Shown: positions 1 through 7,554, numbered from the stretch's first letter. The stretch: 49,284 bases of DNA from UBA1546 sp049302185 (GCA_049302185.1 JBAQLV010000020.1:1-49284); one strand, 5' to 3'. Translations and numbers: made by a program. The notes: generated from the letters alone by a model not told the origin.

Positions 1-125
1 TGGATGATCGACTACAACGAGCACCGTCCCCATGATGCATTAGGGGACTTGACACCGGCTGAATACATGGAGCAAAATGCTGGGAACTCTATTTTACAAC
101 TGTCTACCTAATGGGGAAGCTTACG
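1..125 (+). mobile_element. IS3-family transposase OrfB, C-terminal end, plus IS right end
   Basis: The first 111 bases read in frame as the last 36 codons of an IS3-family integrase-type transposase, with the typical tail containing YNEHRPHDALGDLTPAEY followed by a TAA stop. The element's right end follows at once: ggggaagcttacg at 113-125 is the reverse complement of cgtaagcttcccc at 49159-49171 at the other edge. OrfB carries the DDE catalytic core, but those residues lie outside the window. The IS entered the 3' end of the SIR2-like gene on the opposite strand, whose last codons are read from IS sequence. The exact IS boundary and target-site duplication cannot be fixed from one end. Confidence 0.88.
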
Positions 126-1534
126 ATTAGCTTCTTTTCAATATTCGACATTTTGGAATTAATCTGTTCCCTTAACTCATAGTTTTGTGATCCCCATATA
201 TTTTTGTTATCATAATCCCAATATTTGTCGTCCTCGGGTTCCTTTATCCAGTCAATTTTGTTTACTTTAATTTCTGTGGCGCTGTTCGCCTCAATATTTG
301 CCGAAAGCATATCCATAAAACTATCAGCATTAATACCTAATGCGACAGCAAAATGTGTTTTGGGTTTAACCAATTCTCGAATTATATAAGTTGGCTCCTT
401 TACGGTGTTTTCAGTCCTGACAGTTTCTGGATATTTATCGACAACTAAAAGCGGTATTGCCCTTTCGCTTAATAGATCTCCCAAGAATGCAATTATTAAA
501 GGATCCCATTCGCCACTCATCCCAACAACTGTGACAGTTCCAACTCTGAACGCAAGATATTTCCATATAATTTCAAGCATGTCTTGCATGGCTTTCTCTT
601 TATCATACGACCCAGGAAAAGAAAGGAATGGTACTCCCTGTTCACCACAAGATGAGCATTTCAACAATTCTTTTGGCGTAGGCTTAGGACTTAGAGTTTT
701 TTTGTCTTCCCCTTCAGAACTATAAGAAGCTATTGAAGCCCAAATAGACCGTTCTTTCCCTTCCCCTTTTTGAGGACAATAGCCCCTTGCCGTACATGTA
801 ACATATAAAATATCTCCTCTGATTTGAATTTCAAGGAAATCCCTGTCATTTTGATTATTCTTAGCCGAGGTCCGTAGAAAAAAACTTTCACATTCACTTT
901 TTATTGGCAAAGAAAATGCTCTTTCATAATTAGTTTCTCGATTTTTTAAAAGTGCTCTTATAAGAAGACCATCGAAATTCAATGTAAGGCATACAGCATC
1001 AACCGACTTATAGATATCAGATAGCTTCTCATGGAATAAGGCTGGCTCTGCATCCAAGATTCTATCAAGCAACTGGTCGTTAAGTTCTTTCCATGGATGT
1101 TTACAATTAGGGTTAAATGTTTGCTGATTTTCACAATAATTAGCAATTCTTGTATCTTTTTGGAATGCGTTTAATATCTTAGCTGCAATACTTCGGTCTT
1201 TTCTTTTCTTTTTCTTTAAAGTTTCCCATTCTTTGAAAAGATCATTTATGTCAGGTATATTGGGGTTAACTTGTCCATATAATTTTCTTAGTTCATCAAT
1301 TATGTCGTAAATGTCAGGCAAGACTACTCTCTCACCTTTTAAATTCTTTGTCTCTTTTGAAACACCACAGCCAGTAATAAAAAGCGGAATAAGTCCAATT
1401 TTATGTTCTTTTTTTATCAGGTCAGCCCATTCACGTATAATTTCATCAAATCCGTTATCATTGGGATATAAAATCTCACCCCTCTTCTTACCAAAAGCAG
1501 TCATCCGGTTTAGACGTTCTGAAAATTCTATCAC
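104..1534 (-). CDS. SIR2-like NAD-binding domain protein, 3' end replaced by IS
   Basis: This 476-aa protein carries a divergent sirtuin signature. There is a GCGVS loop at residues 55-59 in place of GAGxS, TLNFDGL at 184-190 in place of TQNxDxL, four cysteines (C247, C253, C293, C296) that could form the zinc ribbon, and VVGMSGEWDP near 337-345 in the position of the GTSLxVxP strand. SIR2 domains in prokaryotic defence proteins cleave NAD to stop infected-cell growth; that role here is inference from its company (MNT-HEPN pair, methyltransferase remnants). Its ATG overlaps the stop of the upstream Mod remnant by 4 bases. The final codons (VSFPIR) come from IS DNA, so the native C-terminus is lost. 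The gene is AT-rich compared with the housekeeping genes. Confidence 0.7.
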   Translation of the reverse strand: MIEFSERLNRMTAFGKKRGEILYPNDNGFDEIIREWADLIKKEHKIGLIPLFITGCGVSKETKNLKGERVVLPDIYDIIDELRKLYGQVNPNIPDINDLFKEWETLKKKKRKDRSIAAKILNAFQKDTRIANYCENQQTFNPNCKHPWKELNDQLLDRILDAEPALFHEKLSDIYKSVDAVCLTLNFDGLLIRALLKNRETNYERAFSLPIKSECESFFLRTSAKNNQNDRDFLEIQIRGDILYVTCTARGYCPQKGEGKERSIWASIASYSSEGEDKKTLSPKPTPKELLKCSSCGEQGVPFLSFPGSYDKEKAMQDMLEIIWKYLAFRVGTVTVVGMSGEWDPLIIAFLGDLLSERAIPLLVVDKYPETVRTENTVKEPTYIIRELVKPKTHFAVALGINADSFMDMLSANIEANSATEIKVNKIDWIKEPEDDKYWDYDNKNIWGSQNYELREQINSKMSNIEKKLIVSFPIR

Positions 1535-1806
1535 CCTATCTCCCTCACCACCATAACCTCATTCCTCCGATGGTCAATGACCTTTACGGCAATGCGTTTT
1601 TCTTTGCCAAGTTTGAAAGACAGGGAACTCGTACTGGTGAGAAATTCAAGTTGTGGGTCAAAATGCGGGTCATATTCATATTTCTTAGGTTTCGGCTTTG
1701 AGGTGTCATACGAGGCAAGACCGACAGGCACCGCATTCTTACGTGTATCCGTTTCGTGCCGGTAGGCTTCAACGTCTTCATTTTTCTTTTTACTTTTTTG
1801 GGCCAC
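1531..1806 (-). pseudogene. Mod-type DNA methyltransferase with internal deletion (N-terminus joined to C-terminus)
   Basis: A 91-codon frame starting at GTG. Residues about 1-52 (YRHE, TRKNAVPV, YDTSKPKPKKYEYDPHFDPQ) match the N-terminus of a large type III-like Mod adenine methyltransferase family. Residues about 65-91 (RIAVKVIDHRRNEVM) look like that family's C-terminal strand. Everything between, including the DPPY and FxGxG catalytic motifs, is absent, so it cannot methylate. The frame is intact and is coupled to both neighbours: its start lies inside the end of the HEPN gene and its stop overlaps the SIR2 start. It is therefore either a relic kept as a translational bridge or a small protein with a new role. 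A second N-terminal fragment of the same family lies at 2512-2757. Confidence 0.6.
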
Positions 1807-2158
1807 TCTTCTTTTCCTTTGAAATATCTTTAAGCATCTTCCTGATTTGAGGTTTTATCTTTGGGATGTCGCGCTTTACAGCAAGCCAAACCTTTTTCAT
1901 GTCTATTCCAAAATAGAAATGACTTATCTTGTCTCTCATGCCGGCCATCTTTTTCCATGGAATATCAGGATATTTTCTCCTGATATTTTCGGGGATATTT
2001 TTAGCGGCTTCGCCGATAATCTCAACGCATCTGACAACAGCATAATTTGTCTTTTCATCCGATGCAAAATCTTCATAGGTTATATCTTTAATGAACCTTC
2101 CCGCTTTATCCATATTTTTGAGAATGTCTTTAATATATAGAGCAATATCACGTTTCAT
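1790..2158 (-). CDS. hepT: HEPN-domain toxin of an MNT-HEPN module (HepT-like, DUF86)
   Basis: A 122-aa all-helical protein with the RDKISHFYFG segment, i.e. the Rx4-6H motif that forms the RNase-like site of HEPN toxins. Length and motifs (EIIGEAAKNIP, WKKMAGMRDK) are typical of the DUF86 family. Its ATG overlaps the stop of the nucleotidyltransferase gene (ATGA at 2155-2158), the standard order of MNT antitoxin then HEPN toxin. MNT partners in characterised pairs inactivate HepT by nucleotide addition to a tyrosine near the active site; a tyrosine (SHFYF) is present. The lysine-rich C-terminal tail overlaps the start of the Mod remnant. Confidence 0.9.
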   Translation of the reverse strand: MKRDIALYIKDILKNMDKAGRFIKDITYEDFASDEKTNYAVVRCVEIIGEAAKNIPENIRRKYPDIPWKKMAGMRDKISHFYFGIDMKKVWLAVKRDIPKIKPQIRKMLKDISKEKKSGPKK

Positions 2159-2448
2159 ACGTAGACTACTTCCTTAAATATTCTTTTTTTAAGTTCCGGC
2201 CTCACATCTTCTCTTGGCACAAGGTCAACCTTGATTCCGAGAATATCGGTAAGATAGTTTTCAGCCCCAACCCAGTCAAGCAAACTCACCGGCTCATCGA
2301 ATTCAACCAGAATGTCTATGTCGCTTTTCTTTTTCTGCTCTCCTCTTACATATGAGCCGAAAATCCCCATTTTCCTTATTTTATGCTCTTGTCTGATTTC
2401 ATTGCGGTGGTCTGACAAAATTTTTTTTACTCTATCAATTTTTTTCAT
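2155..2448 (-). CDS. mntA: MNT-type minimal nucleotidyltransferase antitoxin
   Basis: A 97-aa protein with the polymerase-beta nucleotidyltransferase signature GSYVRGEQKKKSDIDILVEF: a GSx motif followed by the DxD metal-binding pair, and a third acidic residue in VDLV. These small enzymes pair with HEPN toxins and neutralise them by nucleotidylation. It is the first gene of a minus-strand run that continues into hepT, the Mod remnant and the SIR2-like gene, all by overlapping ends. Upstream, gtaaaat and attttac (about 2480-2500) form a short inverted repeat that could be an operator; this is inference. Confidence 0.9.
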   Translation of the reverse strand: MKKIDRVKKILSDHRNEIRQEHKIRKMGIFGSYVRGEQKKKSDIDILVEFDEPVSLLDWVGAENYLTDILGIKVDLVPREDVRPELKKRIFKEVVYV

Positions 2449-2511
2449 TTTCTCACCTGCTTATTGTTTAAATTTATCATTGTAAAATCAGATTCATTTT
2501 ACCACAATAGA

Positions 2512-2757
2512 TTACAAAAACTTCTGATTTCTACCTTTATATTCAGTGGGGACTTCAAAGGATGTATGCTTTGCTTTGCCTGCCCAGACAAACTGTGGGT
2601 CAAGATGCGGGTCATACTCATACTTTTTGGGTTTCGGTTTTGACGTGTCATAAGAGGCAAGCCTGACGGGAACGGCATTTTTTCTGGTCTCTGATTCATG
2701 CCTGTAGGAATCTACATTTTCACCTATTGAGGCTTTTCTCTTTTTCCCCTTTGCCAT
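2512..2757 (-). pseudogene. Mod-type DNA methyltransferase, N-terminal fragment
   Basis: An 81-codon frame whose first about 67 residues resemble the N-terminus of a large Mod-family adenine methyltransferase (SYRHES, TRKNAVPV, YDTSKPKPKKYEYDPHLDPQ, VWAGKAKHTSFEVPT). It then runs into about 11 unrelated residues and stops; no catalytic motifs remain. It is clearly homologous to the N-terminal part of the remnant at 1531-1806. The two ghosts flank the MNT-HEPN pair in the same orientation, which suggests that the toxin-antitoxin genes were inserted into, or recombined between, two Mod genes. Confidence 0.65.
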
Positions 2758-3088
2758 GCCGCTCCTTATCCTGCATTAAGAATTGCCATAATTATAAATG
2801 ATTTCCGTGAAAAATAGCCCCCGCTTCCAGTCAATCTGCTAAAGCTTCTCTTTTCATTCCTCTTCCGATTTGCCGATTAGCCATTAACCACTTGCACTGC
2901 ACCTTTACCACCCTCGATCGGTTTGCCGGCGCCGGCAAAATGATGCAACGGCTCATTCCCTGATTGTTTGCAAGAGGAGCCTTTTTCGCCAAAACCACCT
3001 CCTCAGAAACCTCTGAAATATTAATAACTTTCATGTAAAAAAGCAAATATTTCATCTGTCTTCATAGGATTAAAATACTTTTTTGGTA
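2758..3088. other. Non-coding or decayed stretch between island and recO
   Basis: About 330 bases with no convincing gene. A 74-codon minus-strand frame (2831-3055) contains MKVINISEVSEEVV, which looks like the opening of a cupin-type protein, but it has no cupin metal motifs and ends in low-information sequence. It is best read as decayed DNA marking the edge of the accessory island. Confidence 0.4.
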
Positions 3089-3826
3089 TTACTTTGTGAG
3101 ATTATAGAATGCCTCTGATTTCAGCGGCTTTGAGAGTGTGTATCTTATGTGGTCGTTTATCATTCCCGAAAGTTCTGCAAAGAGATTCCCTGACGGTTTT
3201 ATCCTTCCTGCCAGTGAATTGTCCCACTTTCTCAGACTCTCATAAAGCCTTATAGATCCCTGCGAGAGTTTCACGTGTGAATCCACGCCTGTGGCGCAAT
3301 TCTCGCAGAGAATGGCTCCATGCGAGACATAGAAGCTGAATCCTGATTTCCCGCACCTTGCGCAGCCGTCAAGCCTCGGGGCATAACCTGCAAGGTCAAG
3401 AAACTTTACCTTATACAGGATTACAGCGAGCAGCGCATCGCAGTCCTTTTCCATTGTCTTCAGTATATCCAGAAGAAGCGTGAATATTTTTTTATTTGCT
3501 TCATGCTCCGGAAGCATATTGACAGTAAGCTCGATTATCTCTGAAGCTTTCAAAAAACAATCCAGCCCCTCTCTGATGGATTTAAACGGCAGGATTATAT
3601 CTGACTGCGTCAAGCGGGGAAGATTCGCATCTTCCTTTCCCCAGAATGATATCTTTGAATATGTAAGAGGTTCAAGGCTGCTTCCGAACCTGCTCTTTAT
3701 CTTTCGGGGACTTTTGGCAAACGCCTTTATAAGACCGAAATCATAAGTTAAATATGTTACTATGAGGTCTGCTTCTCCGAAAGGGATGGTTTTTAAGACA
3801 ATGCCTTCAGTTCTGCGTAACATCAT
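3089..3826 (-). CDS. recO: DNA repair protein RecO
   Basis: A 245-aa protein, the usual RecO length. The N-terminal OB-fold starts with RRTEGIVLKTIPFGEADLIVTYLT, and the C-terminal helical domain holds a four-cysteine zinc site (CARCG near residue 155 and CENC near 174). RecO anneals SSB-coated single strands and helps load RecA with RecR in recombinational gap repair. It lies 21 bases downstream of the BFN-family gene on the same strand, so the two are probably co-transcribed. Two adjacent ATG codons are possible starts. Confidence 0.95.
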   Translation of the reverse strand: MMLRRTEGIVLKTIPFGEADLIVTYLTYDFGLIKAFAKSPRKIKSRFGSSLEPLTYSKISFWGKEDANLPRLTQSDIILPFKSIREGLDCFLKASEIIELTVNMLPEHEANKKIFTLLLDILKTMEKDCDALLAVILYKVKFLDLAGYAPRLDGCARCGKSGFSFYVSHGAILCENCATGVDSHVKLSQGSIRLYESLRKWDNSLAGRIKPSGNLFAELSGMINDHIRYTLSKPLKSEAFYNLTK

Positions 3827-3847
3827 TCATTATGACATTTCCGTTCC

Positions 3848-4300
3848 TTACATTACATTCCCGAAATCCTCGGGCTTAAGATTTTTAAGCCATTCATCAA
3901 GCTCATCCTTGGTTCTCTTTTCAAGGATGTTTTCTTCAACAAAGATAGGCGCGTTAACTCTCAGGGCAACTGCGATTGCATCGCTGGGCCTTGAATCTAT
4001 TGATATTTCGTCCTTGCCGTTATTGAGATAGATGAGGGCGTAAAATGTATTGTCAAGTATCTCGGTAACCGCAACCCTTGTTATTTTCATCTTAAGATTA
4101 TGCGCCATATTCTTAATCAGGTCGTGGGTCAAAGGCCTTGGCGTTACAATCTTTCCGAGCGCAAGCGCAATGGAATCTGCCTCCGGTTTTCCAATCCATA
4201 TAGGCAGGGTGGCTGTCCCTTCAGCATCCTTCAGAAGCAGGATATACATACTGCTGCGCGGGTCAAACAACAAACCTTCAACTGTCATACGGACAAGCAT
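3848..4300 (-). CDS. Bifunctional nuclease (BFN, DUF151) family protein
   Basis: A 150-aa protein with the DUF151/BFN core: LPIWIGKPEADSIALAL, the RPLTHDLIKN helix and the SRPSDAIAVALR motif. Members occur in many anaerobes and thermophiles. Nuclease activity was reported for plant homologues, but the bacterial role is not settled. The C-terminus is charged and extends past the core (TKDELDEWLKNLKPEDF). It precedes recO by 21 bases, as in an operon. No clear ribosome-binding site precedes the ATG; ATG at 4288 is an alternative start. Confidence 0.88.
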   Translation of the reverse strand: MLVRMTVEGLLFDPRSSMYILLLKDAEGTATLPIWIGKPEADSIALALGKIVTPRPLTHDLIKNMAHNLKMKITRVAVTEILDNTFYALIYLNNGKDEISIDSRPSDAIAVALRVNAPIFVEENILEKRTKDELDEWLKNLKPEDFGNVM

Positions 4301-4477
4301 AATTATTAAACCTTATACAATAAAAGTTGTTTTAAGATAACATTATCACGCGGGATTGTTCAACTGGAATTGAAACTCTTACGAAAAATCTCGAAAGTCA
4401 GTCAAAACAACCATGCTTATAGCAATCATTTTTATGTCAGGCATATGTGCCTGTCAAGAGAGGTATGGCAGATAAAA
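4301..4477. promoter_or_regulatory. Intergenic with candidate plus-strand promoter before the 190-bp element
   Basis: A possible sigma-70 promoter reads ctgtca (4451-4456), a 16-base spacer and taaaat (4473-4478). It points into the inverted-repeat element that begins at 4478. The -35 matches consensus at 4 of 6 positions and the -10 at 5 of 6. Nothing else is recognised in this stretch. Confidence 0.3.
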
Positions 4478-4667
4478 TGTGATAGGAGGCTGTGTTTGGA
4501 TTGAGGCAAGATTCACGGGTCTGTCAGAATAGGGGCTGAAGTCTCTACGAAGTGGAGCGGATAGCCCCGCCTGAGAACTTGTAATGCCATAATATATTGA
4601 ACTAACGCTTGCAGTCTTACAAAGGTAGTTTAATATTGCCGAAAGACAGACACAGCCTCCTATCACA
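4478..4667 (+). ncRNA. 190-bp structured element with perfect 18-bp terminal inverted repeats (candidate small RNA or MITE)
   Basis: The ends are tgtgataggaggctgtgt (4478-4495) and its exact reverse complement (4650-4667). On the plus strand further pairings are possible: ggcaa with ttgcc inside the long stem, a hairpin closed by ggggct/agcccc that contains a second small stem (ctctac/gtggag), and ttgtaa/ttacaa. This would give a closing stem leading to a branched structure. It ends 6 bases before the stop of the aminotransferase gene on the other strand. A promoter-like sequence lies just upstream. The length resembles 6S RNA, but I could not match the 6S central bubble. No target duplication or second copy is visible, which weakens the MITE reading. 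Strand and class are inference. Confidence 0.4.
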
Positions 4668-4673
4668 ATACCT

Positions 4674-5864
4674 TTATTTTAATCCGCTTACAGCCTCTCT
4701 TATTCTCTTTACGCCTTTTTCAAGATTCTCCATAGAAGTCGCATAAGAAAGCCTTATGTGATTGTCATTGCCGAATGCATCGCCGGGAACAAGCGCAACA
4801 TTCGCTTTCTCAAGCAGATGGAGCGCAAGGCCGGATGACGAAGAGATTTTTTTCCCGTCAGCCTGCTTGCCGTACAATTTTGATGTGTTAGGAAATGCGT
4901 AAAAAGCGCCTGTAGGAGTAAGACAGCTTATGCCCGGAATCGAATGAAGCTCGGACACAAGATATTTTCTTCTCTTATCAAATTCCGCAAGCATTGTCTT
5001 TATAAAATCCTGCGGACCCGTTAATGCCTCAACAGCCGCCTTCTGCGCAATTGATGTGGGGTTTGACGTTGACTGGCTCTGTATATTTGTCATCGCCTTA
5101 ATTATATCTTTAGGCCCTGCTGTATAACCAATCCTCCATCCTGTCATTGCATACGCCTTTGAAAGCCCGTTCACAACAAGGGTTCTGTTCTTTATCTCGC
5201 TTCCGAGCGATGCGATGCTTGTATGTGCAAATCCGTCATAGGTAAGCTTCTCATATATCTCATCGGAAATCACATAGAGGTTATGCTCCAGTGCAATGGA
5301 TGCTATATCTTCAAGTGTCTTTCTGTCATATGTAAGCCCCGTAGGATTTGAAGGAGAATTAAGTATTATTGCCTTTGTCTTTTTTGTTATATGCGACTTA
5401 AGGGCATCTGCTTTGAGTACAAATTTATCCTTCTCATATGTCTTTACAAAAACAGGGGTGGCATCATTTAAAATCACCTGATCGGGATAAGAAACCCAGT
5501 AAGGAGCCGGTATTATAACCTCATCGCCATTCCCGTAAAGCGCCTGCGCAATATTATAAAGGCTGTGCTTTGCGCCGCACGATACGATTACCTCTTCGCG
5601 TGAGTATTCAAGGCCGTTGTCTTTCCTGAATTTTTCTATGATTGCATCTTTAAGAGGGTCAATACCTCCGACAGGCGTGTATTTTGTAAAACCATCCTTT
5701 ATCGCCTTTATGGCAGCCTCTTTTATATTTTCAGGAGTATCAAAATCAGGCTCGCCTACCCCGAAATTCACGACATCAACTCCCGCTGCCTTCATTGCCT
5801 TTGCCTTTGCATCAATTGCAAGGGTCGGTGATGGTTTTATATTTTTTGCCCTTTCAGAAAGCAT
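4674..5864 (-). CDS. aspC: Pyridoxal-phosphate aminotransferase, aspartate aminotransferase type
   Basis: A class I/II aminotransferase of 396 aa. Visible marks are VNFGVGEPDFDTP, the TKYTPVGG segment, NSPSNPTG, SDEIYEKL, and the cofactor-binding lysine in NGLSKAYAMTGWRIGY, followed by the substrate-carboxylate arginine region HIRLSYA near the C-terminus. It is the bacterial Ib-type enzyme that interconverts aspartate and oxaloacetate with 2-oxoglutarate/glutamate; related members use other substrates. I chose the ATG at 5864 because a ggagg site lies 9 bases upstream; an in-frame start 11 codons earlier lacks one. A MITE-like repeat sits in its promoter region. Confidence 0.9.
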   Translation of the reverse strand: MLSERAKNIKPSPTLAIDAKAKAMKAAGVDVVNFGVGEPDFDTPENIKEAAIKAIKDGFTKYTPVGGIDPLKDAIIEKFRKDNGLEYSREEVIVSCGAKHSLYNIAQALYGNGDEVIIPAPYWVSYPDQVILNDATPVFVKTYEKDKFVLKADALKSHITKKTKAIILNSPSNPTGLTYDRKTLEDIASIALEHNLYVISDEIYEKLTYDGFAHTSIASLGSEIKNRTLVVNGLSKAYAMTGWRIGYTAGPKDIIKAMTNIQSQSTSNPTSIAQKAAVEALTGPQDFIKTMLAEFDKRRKYLVSELHSIPGISCLTPTGAFYAFPNTSKLYGKQADGKKISSSSGLALHLLEKANVALVPGDAFGNDNHIRLSYATSMENLEKGVKRIREAVSGLK

Positions 5865-5907
5865 GCGAAAATCCTCCGTCTTGAAGAATAATGCCAAGAT
5901 TGACAGT

Positions 5908-6028
5908 CTCGTAAAAAGTCGTCATACCCGCGAAGGCGGGTATCCAGAGTGCAAACAACTAATTGAAAAGACTGGATTCCCGTTTTCACGGGAATGACAG
6001 AAAAACACATTTTCAGACTTTTTACGAG
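5908..6028. repeat. MITE-like element with 13-bp terminal inverted repeats
   Basis: Ends are ctcgtaaaaagtc (5908-5920) and gactttttacgag (6016-6028). Inside are two GC-rich hairpins: one with tacccgc/gcgggta next to the left end and one with attcccg/cgggaat next to the right. A second element with the same internal architecture but different ends lies at 45834-45966. It occupies the aminotransferase upstream region and has no coding capacity. Confidence 0.75.
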
Positions 6029-6086
6029 TCAGTCAGTGCTTAATATATCTGATTTTTATTAGTTTTGTAAATTAATATAAACCTGC

Positions 6087-6749
6087 TTACTCAACCCACC
6101 GGAGTATCTTGTCTGTCTCCACTCTCGTAGTCCTGTAAGTGTTAATCGCATTCTCCGTATCAGGATAGCCGATTGAGATGCCAAGGACAAGCCTCTTTGA
6201 TTCAGGTATCCCGAGAAATTGTTTTACCTCAAGTGAATAGTCGGTGAGAAACCCCTGCGGCACTGTGCCAAGACCGTGTGCGTGTGCCGCAAGCATGAGG
6301 CTCTGGGCAAAAAGTCCGGCATCAAATATGGACCATTCATTGAGAGATGAATCATGGAAAAGGAAGATTCCATGCGGCGCGCCGTAAAAACGGAAATTCG
6401 CCGCCTTGGATTTTTTCTTTATCTCCGGACTGTTCAGGTCTATACCCAGCAAAGCGCCTCTATTTTTCATGAGCTCGTTAATCCTCTCACCTATCTCTGA
6501 GGGCCATAATACTGCTTCGGGAATGTCGGGCTCAGGCGCCTTACCTTCTTCAAGAAGCCTGACGAGAAGATTGGATAGTTCTTCCTTCTTTTTCCCTGAT
6601 ACAATAACAATCTCCCATGGCTGGCTGTTTTTATACGAAGGACTCCACTGTGCGGCATTAATTATCTCGGTCAGTATATTCTTTGACACAGGGTCATGCC
6701 TGAACTTCCTGATACTCATCCTTGTTTTAATGCATTCAATGGCTTCCAT
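6087..6749 (-). CDS. Nitroreductase-family FMN flavoprotein
   Basis: A 220-aa protein with the nitroreductase fold. The N-terminus has IKTRMSIRKF, the FMN-binding RxSxRxF motif, followed by NAAQWSPSYKNSQPWE, and the C-terminal part has AHGLGTVPQGFL and LGISIGYPD. Such enzymes reduce nitro compounds, quinones or flavins with NAD(P)H; the substrate cannot be told from sequence. It starts with a well-spaced ggag-type site at about 6757. It is 22 bases downstream of rnc on the same strand and may be read from the rnc promoter. Confidence 0.9.
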   Translation of the reverse strand: MEAIECIKTRMSIRKFRHDPVSKNILTEIINAAQWSPSYKNSQPWEIVIVSGKKKEELSNLLVRLLEEGKAPEPDIPEAVLWPSEIGERINELMKNRGALLGIDLNSPEIKKKSKAANFRFYGAPHGIFLFHDSSLNEWSIFDAGLFAQSLMLAAHAHGLGTVPQGFLTDYSLEVKQFLGIPESKRLVLGISIGYPDTENAINTYRTTRVETDKILRWVE

Positions 6750-6771
6750 AATTTCTCCTTTTTTTTAGAGC

Positions 6772-7473
6772 TTACTCTGGCGCTTTTATTTTTAATAATG
6801 CCTCTTTTGCAGCAGCGGTCTCAGCCTCTTTCTTGCTCCTGCCTCTGCCTCTTCCAAACCTGTTTCTCTTAATATAAACTTCAACTGTAAAAATTTTCTT
6901 GTGATCTTCGCCTTCCTGTTTCACCGTCACGTAGCGGGGCAGAATCCCGAATCTTACCTGACTTTCTTCCTGAAGGTCTGTTTTAAAATCAAAAAACTGC
7001 TCTGATGATACTGCTGTATCAATCTTATCCTGCAAAAGCCTTAATACCGCATCCCTCGCACGCTCATAGCCTCCGTCAATGTATATAGCGCCTAACACAG
7101 CCTCCATGGCGTCTGCAAGTATAGATTTTTTAGCTCTGCCTCCGGTTTCCTTCTCGCCCTTCCCCAGTCTAAGGTATGCTCCAAGCGATATGCTCTCTGC
7201 AACATCGGAGAGAACCGCCTCTTTTACGAGATATGATTTTATTTTTGACATGGTTGCTTCGGAATAATACTTTTCAAGCTTAAACAAATATTCCACAACC
7301 ACAAGCCCCAGAACCGAGTCTCCTAAAAATTCAAGCCTCTCATTATAAGAGGATGCCTTGTCAGGATTTTCGTGATGAAATGACTTATGGGTAACAGCCT
7401 CTAAAAGAAGCCCCTTGTCCTTAAAATAATACTTGAGACTATTTTCCAGCTCTTCAATCTCTTGCTTTGACAT
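6772..7473 (-). CDS. rnc: Ribonuclease III
   Basis: A 233-aa protein with the RNase III signature NERLEFLGDSVLG (metal-binding E and D), the second catalytic block DAMEAVLGAIYIDGG, and a C-terminal double-stranded-RNA-binding domain ending GRGRSKKEAETAAAKEALLKI. It cleaves double-stranded RNA in rRNA maturation and mRNA turnover. I chose the ATG at 7473 (MSKQEIEE). A longer frame reaches to 7683, but its extra 70 residues read through the promoter and a hairpin repeat. A near-consensus promoter ends about 9 bases before this ATG, so the message could be leaderless. Confidence 0.95.
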   Translation of the reverse strand: MSKQEIEELENSLKYYFKDKGLLLEAVTHKSFHHENPDKASSYNERLEFLGDSVLGLVVVEYLFKLEKYYSEATMSKIKSYLVKEAVLSDVAESISLGAYLRLGKGEKETGGRAKKSILADAMEAVLGAIYIDGGYERARDAVLRLLQDKIDTAVSSEQFFDFKTDLQEESQVRFGILPRYVTVKQEGEDHKKIFTVEVYIKRNRFGRGRGRSKKEAETAAAKEALLKIKAPE

Positions 7474-7481
7474 TATCAAAT

Positions 7482-7509
7482 ATAATACACTTGTAAACAT
7501 CAATGTCAA
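7482..7509 (-). promoter_or_regulatory. Sigma-70 promoter of rnc
   Basis: On the minus strand: TTGACA (7504-7509), 16-base spacer, TATTAT (7482-7487). Predicted transcription start is near 7475, two bases before the rnc ATG, which implies a leaderless or almost leaderless message. Confidence 0.55.
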
Positions 7510-7549
7510 CCCCGTCAGAAAGTTTGGACGGGCTTGCTTTCTAACGGGG
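7510..7549. repeat. Dispersed hairpin repeat with ccccgt..agaa arms
   Basis: Arms ccccgtcagaaag (7510-7522) and ctttctaacgggg (7537-7549) pair with one mismatch. A related hairpin with perfect 12-bp arms lies at 24098-24127. The copy here sits between the divergent rnc and yggS genes and supplies the G-rich sequence just before the yggS ATG. Confidence 0.6.
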
Positions 7550-7554
7550 TCAAT

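Noticed and set aside
2831..3055. 74-codon minus-strand frame with a cupin-like opening
   Set aside because: No cupin metal-binding motifs, poor C-terminus, no ribosome-binding site; treated as decayed DNA.
4478..4667. 6S RNA or a TPP-type riboswitch as identity of the 190-bp element
   Set aside because: Length fits 6S, but the central bubble and rod-like fold are not evident. A ctgaga-like string alone is not a TPP aptamer.
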